From an uncultured Eubacteriales bacterium (GTDB lineage: Bacteria > Bacillota_A > Clostridia > Christensenellales > Aristaeellaceae): 19,423 nt of DNA. The notes beneath the pieces are model-generated. The model made no database searches. It saw nothing but the letters and a program-made list of their open reading frames with translations, and was not told where the DNA came from. Both the position numbers and the translations under genes were made by a program. This document shows positions 14,310 to 19,423 of this stretch, in pieces; position 1 is the stretch's first letter, and each line of letters opens with the position of its first letter. The stretch lies in assembly GCA_902775835.1 (NCBI GenBank), contig CACYNZ010000019.1, forward strand, positions 1-19,423, read 5' to 3'.

Positions 14310-15911
14310 TTACATGCGCACAGTGATCATGTATACATCGTTTACGCCAAGCTCGAAACTGCATTTCGTGCCTTCCCCGTCACACACAAAGGGCCAGGCT
14401 TCCTCGCAGACGCAGCTGTTTTTCCGGATTCTTTCCACTTCCTCCCGGTTCAGCCACTCCGGACTTCCCATGTCCTGCCAGAATTTCAGCGGGTTTCCGT
14501 GCTCCTCATCCACGCGCTGCACGCTCACACCGGACGCCTTCACGCCGGGGAGCTCCAGTTCCACGCTCTCCCCGGGCAGGTCCAGATTCTTCATGCGCTG
14601 ACGGAACAGCAGCACCTTCAGCCCATTTTCCACGGGGAAGGCCGCGTAGCCCACCTCGCCGGAGGTGGCGTCCGCGCCAAGGTCCAGGCGCTCATCCCCG
14701 GTCTCCCGCAGCATTTTCATGGCCCAGTACACCGGCTTGGGAATCCCGTGCTGGCTGAGCATGCCGAACCCGCCGTGGAACTCCTGGGGGAAGGGATGCA
14801 GTTCCTCAAAAATATCAGAGAAGCACCAGATGGAGGACCCATCCACATTCCCGGCCACTTCCAGTGCCGCCCTCACATCATAGGCCGCCACTTTGCGGGT
14901 GTCATTGGTAAAGGCGGAGAAGATGGCGTTTTCATTCCATTCCGTATAAAACACGGGCACGCCCCCGGCCTGACGCCGGACAATGGCGGAGTTGCGCGCA
15001 AACAGATCCGCCGGAATCTCCGTGATCTCCGACTTGTCGGGCTGCATGGTCCGGAATCCGTTGAGGAAGGTCTTCTCTTCGATGGAGTCCAGCTGCTTTG
15101 ACAGACGCGCCATGCGCTCGCCCCAGCTTTCCCCTCCTTCCTCCCTGCTGTCCGTGTCCTCGCCCTGATCCTCCACGCCGCCCAGCGGATCGCCCGCGTA
15201 CTGATGCGTGGTCACAAAATCCACAGGCACGTGCTCACTGCGGCAGTATTTCAGGAAGCTTTCCACCCACTTGCTGCCGCTGGTGGCCGGTCCGCCCACG
15301 CGGATCTGCGGATCCACCGCCTTGACGGCCTCGGCGGTGATTTTATAGAAATGGAAGTATTCCTCCCGTGTTCCGTTCCAGAAGACCACCTGAAGGTCCG
15401 GCTCGTTCCACACCTCAAAATACCAGGTGCGCACTTCCTCCGCGCCATAGCGGTGGATCAGGAAGCGCAGGAAGGTCTGGATATATTCCTGCCACTTCTT
15501 TTCATCCGCCGGCGGCACGATCACTGGTTTATAGAAGAACATGCCCTGAAGCGGTCTGCCCTCCTCATGAAGCGCCAGGGATGAGGGCATGAAGGAAAGC
15601 TCCACAAAGGGTTTCATGCCGGCTTCCAGGACATTGTCATAGGCCAGGGCACAGGCATTGAAATTGTATTCCGTGAACCGGTCCGCGCCGGGCACCGGCA
15701 TCTGCATGGACAGATCGTTCACCGTGTGCATGTCATCGCAGAAGATTCCGTGGAAGCGGACACGTTCAATCCCCAGTGTGTCATGGATGAATTTCAGCTG
15801 CCGGACATAGTCAGAGCGCAGTGCCAGGAGCGCATGACCGGACCCCACGCAGAACTGCCAGTGTTTTTTGTGCGGCACCACCGGTGCATTCCTGTCAATC
15901 CGGATCTTCAT
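14310..15911 (-). CDS. GH39 family glycoside hydrolase (beta-xylosidase-like)
   Basis: The 533 aa protein matches GH39, a family of retaining beta-xylosidases, alpha-L-iduronidases and some beta-glucosidases or arabinopyranosidases. The start of the barrel shows a typical RVRFHGIFCDDM (50-61). The acid/base is E170 in YFEVWNEPDLQVVFW (164-178) and the nucleophile E324 in FYTEWNE (321-327). Other family signs are RVGGPAT (204-210) and TTHQYAGDP (234-242). A C-terminal beta-sandwich follows from about 440. No signal peptide is present, so it acts on imported oligosaccharides. GAGGGGG lies about 10 nt before the start. It is the first gene of an operon with the sugar isomerase and the FMN enzyme and diverges from the aquaporin gene. 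With a GH51 arabinofuranosidase nearby, xylose- or arabinose-containing substrates are the best guess, but GH39 is not limited to xylose. Confidence 0.88.
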   Translation of the reverse strand: MKIRIDRNAPVVPHKKHWQFCVGSGHALLALRSDYVRQLKFIHDTLGIERVRFHGIFCDDMHTVNDLSMQMPVPGADRFTEYNFNACALAYDNVLEAGMKPFVELSFMPSSLALHEEGRPLQGMFFYKPVIVPPADEKKWQEYIQTFLRFLIHRYGAEEVRTWYFEVWNEPDLQVVFWNGTREEYFHFYKITAEAVKAVDPQIRVGGPATSGSKWVESFLKYCRSEHVPVDFVTTHQYAGDPLGGVEDQGEDTDSREEGGESWGERMARLSKQLDSIEEKTFLNGFRTMQPDKSEITEIPADLFARNSAIVRRQAGGVPVFYTEWNENAIFSAFTNDTRKVAAYDVRAALEVAGNVDGSSIWCFSDIFEELHPFPQEFHGGFGMLSQHGIPKPVYWAMKMLRETGDERLDLGADATSGEVGYAAFPVENGLKVLLFRQRMKNLDLPGESVELELPGVKASGVSVQRVDEEHGNPLKFWQDMGSPEWLNREEVERIRKNSCVCEEAWPFVCDGEGTKCSFELGVNDVYMITVRM

Positions 15912-15959
15912 GGGTAAAACCCCCTCTGTTCTTTCGTTTTCTTGCGGTTCCTGCGGAAG

Positions 15960-15968
15960 ATTATATCA
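15960..15968 (-). promoter_or_regulatory. Extended -10 promoter of the GH39 operon
   Basis: The minus strand reads TGATATAAT, a perfect -10 hexamer with TG extension. There is no recognisable -35. Transcription would start about 40 nt before the GH39 ATG. The 10 bp palindrome ATCATATGAT (15965-15974) overlaps it. Confidence 0.6.
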
Positions 15969-15971
15969 TAT

Positions 15972-15991
15972 GATGCGCCTGCACGCGCATC
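15972..15991. promoter_or_regulatory. Inverted repeat, candidate operator in the GH39/aquaporin divergent region
   Basis: GATGCGC (15972-15978) and GCGCATC (15985-15991) form a perfect 7 bp inverted repeat around CTGCAC. On the minus strand it lies directly upstream of the extended -10, covering the -35 area, where a repressor would block or an activator would assist RNA polymerase. It could also form a hairpin in RNA, but no transcript is expected to start early enough to include it on the minus strand. Confidence 0.5.
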
Positions 15992-16005
15992 CGTTCAGGT
16001 TATTC

Positions 16006-16034
16006 TTGCAAATTTAGCGCTCAGGCTGTATCAT
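16006..16034 (+). promoter_or_regulatory. Candidate promoter of the aquaporin gene
   Basis: TTGCAA (16006-16011) and TATCAT (16029-16034) are 17 bp apart, with four and five of six consensus matches. The start of transcription would be about 40 nt before the ATG at 16081. Confidence 0.5.
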
Positions 16035-16080
16035 GTATCCTTGCTCTGAGCATCATTAAATTCTTTAAGGAGGAATCGTA

Positions 16081-16743
16081 ATGAGTTCTATGAAGAAATA
16101 TGTTGCAGAGTTCATCGGTACCTTTGTCCTCGTCTTCTTCGCCTGCGGCACCGCAGTCGTCGTCGGATGCGACGGCAATGTGGCCAACGCAGCCTATGGT
16201 CTCACAGCGGCAGCCTTCGGTCTGGTGATCGTTGCCATGGCTTATTCCATCGGCAATGTCAGTGGCTGCCATATCAATCCCGCCGTATCCATCGCCATGC
16301 TGGTGGACGGACAGATGAACGTGAAGGACTTCTGCGGCTATGTGGTCGCCCAGTTCCTGGGTGCCACCGCCGGCGCAGGCTGCCTGAAGGTCGTGCTCGG
16401 CGAAAACGCCGGCGGACTTGGCACCAATGCCCTGTACAACGGCAATGTCGGCCTGTCCCTGCTCATCGAGGTTATTCTGACCTTCGTCTTCGTGCTGGCC
16501 ATCCTGGGCGTCACCTCCAAGCCTGAAAATGGCAAGGTGGCAGGCCTGGTCATCGGTCTCACCCTGACCCTGGTCCACATCCTGGGCATCCACTTCACCG
16601 GCACTTCCGTGAACCCCGCCCGCTCCTTCGGCCCCGCCCTGTTTGCCGGCGGCGCTGCCCTGAGCAATGTGTGGGTATTCATCGTTGCGCCTCTGGTGGG
16701 CGGCGTGCTCGCTGCTATCGTGCACAAGTTCCTGAAGAACTGA
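16081..16743 (+). CDS. aqpZ: Aquaporin of the AqpZ (water channel) type
   Basis: The 220 aa protein is a major intrinsic protein with six membrane helices and two NPA half-helices: HINPAVS in the first half and SVNPARS in the second. Compared with E. coli AqpZ, the selectivity-filter residues all match a water channel: Phe in AAFGLV, His in LVHILGIH, Thr in GTSVNPAR and the Arg of that motif. The glycerol facilitator set (Trp, Gly, Phe) is not present, so water rather than glycerol is the expected cargo. The protein lacks the long loops of GlpF. AAGGAGGAAT lies 7-8 nt before the start. The gene stands alone, diverging from the GH39 operon and closed by its own terminator. Whether its placement among sugar genes means osmotic control during sugar uptake is inference. 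Confidence 0.93.
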   Translation: MSSMKKYVAEFIGTFVLVFFACGTAVVVGCDGNVANAAYGLTAAAFGLVIVAMAYSIGNVSGCHINPAVSIAMLVDGQMNVKDFCGYVVAQFLGATAGAGCLKVVLGENAGGLGTNALYNGNVGLSLLIEVILTFVFVLAILGVTSKPENGKVAGLVIGLTLTLVHILGIHFTGTSVNPARSFGPALFAGGAALSNVWVFIVAPLVGGVLAAIVHKFLKN

Positions 16744-16764
16744 TCTGCCTGACAGCGCACATCC

Positions 16765-16791
16765 GGACTCCTCTGCGGAGGAGTCCTTTTT
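16765..16791 (+). terminator. Terminator of the aquaporin gene
   Basis: GGACTCCTC (16765-16773) pairs perfectly with GAGGAGTCC (16778-16786) around a TGCG loop, followed by TTTTT. It is a textbook intrinsic terminator 21 bp after the stop codon. Confidence 0.93.
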
Positions 16792-16817
16792 CTCTGCCCA
16801 TACCTGCATGCATTTCA

Positions 16818-16846
16818 TTGACTTTTCCATACCCTGATGTTACCAT
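16818..16846 (+). promoter_or_regulatory. Candidate promoter of the GH51-deoC genes
   Basis: TTGACT (16818-16823, five of six) and TACCAT (16841-16846, four of six) are 17 bp apart, and TG stands one base before the -10 hexamer, making an extended -10. It lies after the aquaporin terminator and about 40 bp before the GH51 ATG, showing that this is a separate transcription unit. Confidence 0.6.
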
Positions 16847-16887
16847 GCAGGCGTCCAAGCATAATCAATTGGAAAAGGAGATCTTCC

Positions 16888-18348
16888 ATGAACAGCATCA
16901 TCCATATCCAGGCCACCAAAGAAGGCCCTGGCATCCCCGCATATCTGTACGGTCAGTTTTCCGAGCATCTGGGCAGATGCATCTATAATGGTCTCTATGT
17001 GGGAGAAGACAGCCCGATTCCCAACGTAAACGGCATGAGAACGGATGTGGTGGAAGCGCTCCGGCATATCCATGTACCGATTCTGCGCTGGCCGGGCGGC
17101 TGCTTTGCCGATGAATACCACTGGCAGGACGGCATCGGACCCAAGGAAAACCGCCGCCGCATGGTAAACACCAACTGGGGCGGCGTGGTGGAAGACAACA
17201 GCTTCGGCACCCATGAGTTCATGGAACTGTGCCGTCAGATCGGCTGCGAACCCTATATCAACGCCAATGTGGGCTCCGGTTCCATTCAGGAAATGGCGGA
17301 ATGGGTGGAATATCTCAACAGTCCCTCCGACTCCACCATCGCCCAGAAGCGCTGGGCCAATGGCCACAAGGAGCCCTTCGGCGTCCGCTATTTCGGCGTC
17401 GGCAATGAAAACTGGGGCTGCGGCGGCAATATGAAGCCCGAGTACTATGCCGACCTCTACCGCCGTTACCAGACCTACTGCCGGAACTACGGTGACAACA
17501 AGCTCTTCCGCATTGCCTGCGGTCCCAGCGAGGGCGACTGGAAATGGACGGAGACCCTCATGTCCAAGGCAGGCAAATATATGGACGGCCTGTCCATGCA
17601 CTACTATACGCTCCCCGGCGACTGGACCGTGAAAGGCAGCGCCACCGAGTTCACCCTGCCCGTGTTCTATGAAACCCTCCGCAGGTCCCTGAAGATGGAG
17701 AAGCTCATCAGCATGCACCTGGCGGTCATGGACCGTTATGATCCGGATCACAAGGTCAAGCTGCTGGTGGACGAATGGGGCTGCTGGTTTGACGTGGAGC
17801 CCGGCACGAACCCCGGATTCCTGTATCAGCAGAACACCATGCGCGATGCGCTGGTCGCCTCCCTGACCCTGGACATCTTCAACCATCACGCCGACCGTCT
17901 CGGCCCCTGCTGCATTGCCCAGATGGTCAATGTGCTGCAGGCCATGGTGCTCACCGAGGGCAGCAGCATGGTGCTGACGCCCACCTACCATGTCTTCGAT
18001 CTCTATCAGGCGCACATGAACGGCAGCCTGCTGGAGTCCCACGTGTTCACCGACACCGTGGAGGATATGCCCCAGGTGCACGCTTCCGCATCCCGGAAGG
18101 ATCAGGTGATCACCGTCACCCTGAGCAATCTCAGCGCGGATACGCCCGCGGAAACCACCCTGGACCTCTTCGGCGCCTGTGCCGCCTCCGCCTGCGCGCG
18201 CGTAATTACCGGTGCGCCTCAGGCCCACAATACCTTTGACGCGCCTGAAACCGTGAAGCCGCAGGCCCTGAGCGTGAATATCGCTGACGGCCGCGCCACC
18301 GTGACGCTTCCGCCCTGCTCCGTGGCCGAAGTGACCCTGCATGTCTAA
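16888..18348 (+). CDS. GH51 alpha-L-arabinofuranosidase
   Basis: The 486 aa enzyme removes terminal alpha-L-arabinofuranose from arabinan, arabinoxylan or arabinogalactan fragments, with retention. Early GH51 signs are [18 protein letters not shown] (21-38) and [14 protein letters not shown] (66-79). The acid/base is E174 in [12 protein letters not shown] (169-180) and the nucleophile E296 in [10 protein letters not shown] (292-301). The barrel is followed by a C-terminal beta-sandwich ending in [12 protein letters not shown]. Length is near the family's usual 490-510 aa, and there is no signal peptide, so it acts inside the cell. The start at 16888 has AAAAGGAG 7 nt upstream; an in-frame ATG at 16837 has no such site and lies within the promoter. 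Its last codons overlap the start of the next reading frame by 8 bp (ATGTCTAA). Confidence 0.95.
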   Translation: MNSIIHIQATKEGPGIPAYLYGQFSEHLGRCIYNGLYVGEDSPIPNVNGMRTDVVEALRHIHVPILRWPGGCFADEYHWQDGIGPKENRRRMVNTNWGGVVEDNSFGTHEFMELCRQIGCEPYINANVGSGSIQEMAEWVEYLNSPSDSTIAQKRWANGHKEPFGVRYFGVGNENWGCGGNMKPEYYADLYRRYQTYCRNYGDNKLFRIACGPSEGDWKWTETLMSKAGKYMDGLSMHYYTLPGDWTVKGSATEFTLPVFYETLRRSLKMEKLISMHLAVMDRYDPDHKVKLLVDEWGCWFDVEPGTNPGFLYQQNTMRDALVASLTLDIFNHHADRLGPCCIAQMVNVLQAMVLTEGSSMVLTPTYHVFDLYQAHMNGSLLESHVFTDTVEDMPQVHASASRKDQVITVTLSNLSADTPAETTLDLFGACAASACARVITGAPQAHNTFDAPETVKPQALSVNIADGRATVTLPPCSVAEVTLHV

Positions 18349-19312
18349 GCCCTGCCGGTGCCTGCTCGACACCACCCAGCCTGATCTTAAGGCCATTGTC
18401 CAGGACTATCTCAGCACGCTGCTCCCGGAGGACCGGACGGAAGAACCTGTGTACCGGGAGCGGCTGCAGGCCTGCCTTGCCTGTACGGAGCTGGACAGCG
18501 GCACCTGCCGTCTGTGCGGCTGCTACGTGGAAGCCCGGGCCGGAAAACGGAACCAGCACTGCCCCCGGATTCCTGATCAATGGAATTTTGCATCGAAAGG
18601 AGATTTTCCCATGTCACTGACCCCCAAGGATATCGCCTCCATGCTGGACCATTCCACGCTCCAGCCCTACCTCACCGAAGATGACATCCGCAGAGGCGCC
18701 CAGATCGCCCTGAAATACGGAACCGCCAGCATGTGCGCGCGCCCCTGTGATGTTCCGATCATGGCCGAAATGCTCAAGGGCAGCCCTGTCAAGGTCTGCA
18801 CGGTGATCGGGTTCCCTCACGGCGCCCATGAAACGGCCATCAAGGTGGCGGAAGCCCGTCTCGCCCTGGAGGAGGGCTGCGAAGAACTGGATATGGTGAT
18901 CAATATCGGAAAGCTGCTGCACGGGGACACGGATTATGTGCGCAATGAAATCCGCCAGATCGTTGATCTCGCCCATGCTTCCAGCGCCATTGTGAAGGTC
19001 ATCATCGAAACCTGCTATCTCAATGATGAGCAGAAAGTGCTGGCCTGCCATCTGTCCGAGGAAGCCGGAGCGGACTTCGTCAAGACGTCCACCGGATACG
19101 GCTCGAAAGGCTGCACCATCGAAGATCTGAAGCTCATGCGCGCAGCCGTCTCACCCGCTGTCCGTGTCAAGGGTTCCGGCGGTATCCGGGATCTGGATAC
19201 CGTGCTTCAGGCCCGTGCTGCCGGTGCCAGCCGCTGCGGCGTTTCCGCCACGGAGAAAATCATGGCGGAAGCCGAGGCACGCTACGCCGAAGGCACACTC
19301 AGGGAACTGTAA
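18341..19312 (+). CDS. deoC: DUF6171-like cysteine-rich domain fused in frame to deoxyribose-phosphate aldolase
   Basis: This 323-codon frame has two parts. Residues 1-82 form a small cysteine-rich module with Cys at 5, 7, 45, 48, 56, 59, 61 and 74 (CRC, CLAC, CRLCGC, CP) and a final W81; its spacing recalls the DUF6171 family, usually a separate small protein of about 80-100 aa and likely a metal-binding zinc-ribbon. Residues 91-323 are a complete class I aldolase that splits deoxyribose 5-phosphate into acetaldehyde and glyceraldehyde 3-phosphate. Aldolase residues, numbered from its own Met, are D94 in ELDMVINIG, the Schiff-base K158 in [10 protein letters not shown] and K187 in [10 protein letters not shown]. 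The ATG at 18341 overlaps the GH51 stop and has only a weak ribosome binding site, so it depends on coupling. The two parts may be made both as a fusion and as a separate aldolase. Confidence 0.8.
   Translation: MSKPCRCLLDTTQPDLKAIVQDYLSTLLPEDRTEEPVYRERLQACLACTELDSGTCRLCGCYVEARAGKRNQHCPRIPDQWNFASKGDFPMSLTPKDIASMLDHSTLQPYLTEDDIRRGAQIALKYGTASMCARPCDVPIMAEMLKGSPVKVCTVIGFPHGAHETAIKVAEARLALEEGCEELDMVINIGKLLHGDTDYVRNEIRQIVDLAHASSAIVKVIIETCYLNDEQKVLACHLSEEAGADFVKTSTGYGSKGCTIEDLKLMRAAVSPAVRVKGSGGIRDLDTVLQARAAGASRCGVSATEKIMAEAEARYAEGTLREL
18596..18602 (+). promoter_or_regulatory. Internal ribosome binding site inside the fused frame
   Basis: AAAGGAG ends 8 nt before the ATG at 18611, ideal spacing. 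In the fused frame the same bases are read as the linker K-G-D-F-P. It marks a likely second start that makes a plain 233 aa aldolase. Confidence 0.85.
18611..19312 (+). other. deoC: Deoxyribose-phosphate aldolase part with its own start
   Basis: A protein from 18611 would be 233 aa beginning [18 protein letters not shown], a full-length DeoC with all catalytic residues; typical family members are 210-260 aa. This is listed separately because it is the more ordinary product and, given the strong ribosome binding site, probably the more abundant one. Confidence 0.85.
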
Positions 19313-19332
19313 TACCTGCCCACTCAGATCAG

Positions 19333-19393
19333 AAGGCCGCCGGAAACAGCAATGTCACTGCAATCATGGCATTGCCGCTCCGGCGGCCTTTTT
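19333..19393 (+). terminator. Nested hairpin terminator after deoC
   Basis: AAGGCCGCCGGA (19333-19344) pairs perfectly over 12 bp with TCCGGCGGCCTT (19379-19390), followed by TTT and then CAAAA. Inside the 34 nt loop GCAATG (19349-19354) pairs with CATTGC (19370-19375). The outer stem is GC-rich and ends in a U tract, so it should end transcription of the GH51-deoC unit. Confidence 0.85.
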
Positions 19394-19423
19394 CAAAACA
19401 GCGCCTTTCATCTCATGCTTTCA

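Noticed and set aside
16021..16830. Minus-strand frame of 269 codons opposite the aquaporin gene
   Set aside because: It spans the aquaporin promoter, gene and terminator and lacks any domain.
16837..16887. Upstream ATG for the GH51 gene
   Set aside because: It overlaps the predicted -10 box and lacks a ribosome binding site, while 16888 has one and begins just before the family motifs.
16840..18396. Minus-strand frame of 518 codons opposite the GH51 gene
   Set aside because: GH51 motifs including both catalytic glutamates are intact on the plus strand; the antisense product is Gly, Ala, Val and His-rich low-complexity sequence.
1..19423. CRISPR arrays, tRNA genes, insertion sequences and attachment sites
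   Set aside because: No regularly spaced repeats, no cloverleaf-like sequences, no transposase or integrase frames and no target duplications were seen. The long gaps (5111-5364 and 12309-12645) hold only promoter- and terminator-like signals.

Overview
This window looks like chromosomal DNA of a fermentative Firmicute of the Clostridia type, probably from gut or rumen. The reasons are GC-rich third codon positions, strong AGGAGG-type ribosome binding sites before nearly every gene, a YesM/YesN-type two-component pair beside a CUT1 sugar ABC transporter, and a cysteine-rich DUF6171-like domain that I associate with Clostridia. I cannot name a genus. No tRNA, rRNA, CRISPR array, transposase or phage gene is visible.

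Almost everything here serves oligosaccharide use. From 1 to 5110, on the minus strand, an operon runs from a clan GH-D alpha-galactosidase-like enzyme, through an MlrC-like M81 protein and a creatinase-like M24 protein whose metal site is degenerate, to a ROK sugar kinase cut off by the window edge. From 5365 to 8923, on the plus strand and divergent from that operon, are two CUT1 permeases and a solute-binding protein. No ATPase gene is present. Convergent with them, from 12308 down to 8990, are a YesN-like response regulator and a YesM-like histidine kinase. The two transcription units end at a shared bidirectional terminator.

From 15911 down to 12646 a second minus-strand operon encodes a GH39 glycosidase, a TIM-barrel sugar isomerase/epimerase and a shortened FMN oxidoreductase of the alpha-hydroxy-acid oxidase fold with altered active-site residues. 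Divergent from it is an AqpZ-type aquaporin (16081-16743) with its own terminator. Next come a GH51 arabinofuranosidase and, overlapping it by 8 bp, an open reading frame that joins a cysteine-rich DUF6171-like domain in frame to deoxyribose-phosphate aldolase. The window closes with a strong nested terminator.

A likely way these work together: the two-component system senses a plant-derived glycan fragment and switches on import. The imported oligosaccharide, probably carrying arabinosyl, xylosyl or galactosyl units, is cut inside the cell, since none of the three glycosidases has a signal peptide. The kinase, isomerase and aldolase then feed the sugars into central metabolism. The M81/M24 pair and the FMN enzyme do not fit a plain sugar pathway and are among the most interesting parts, together with the DUF6171-DeoC in-frame fusion.
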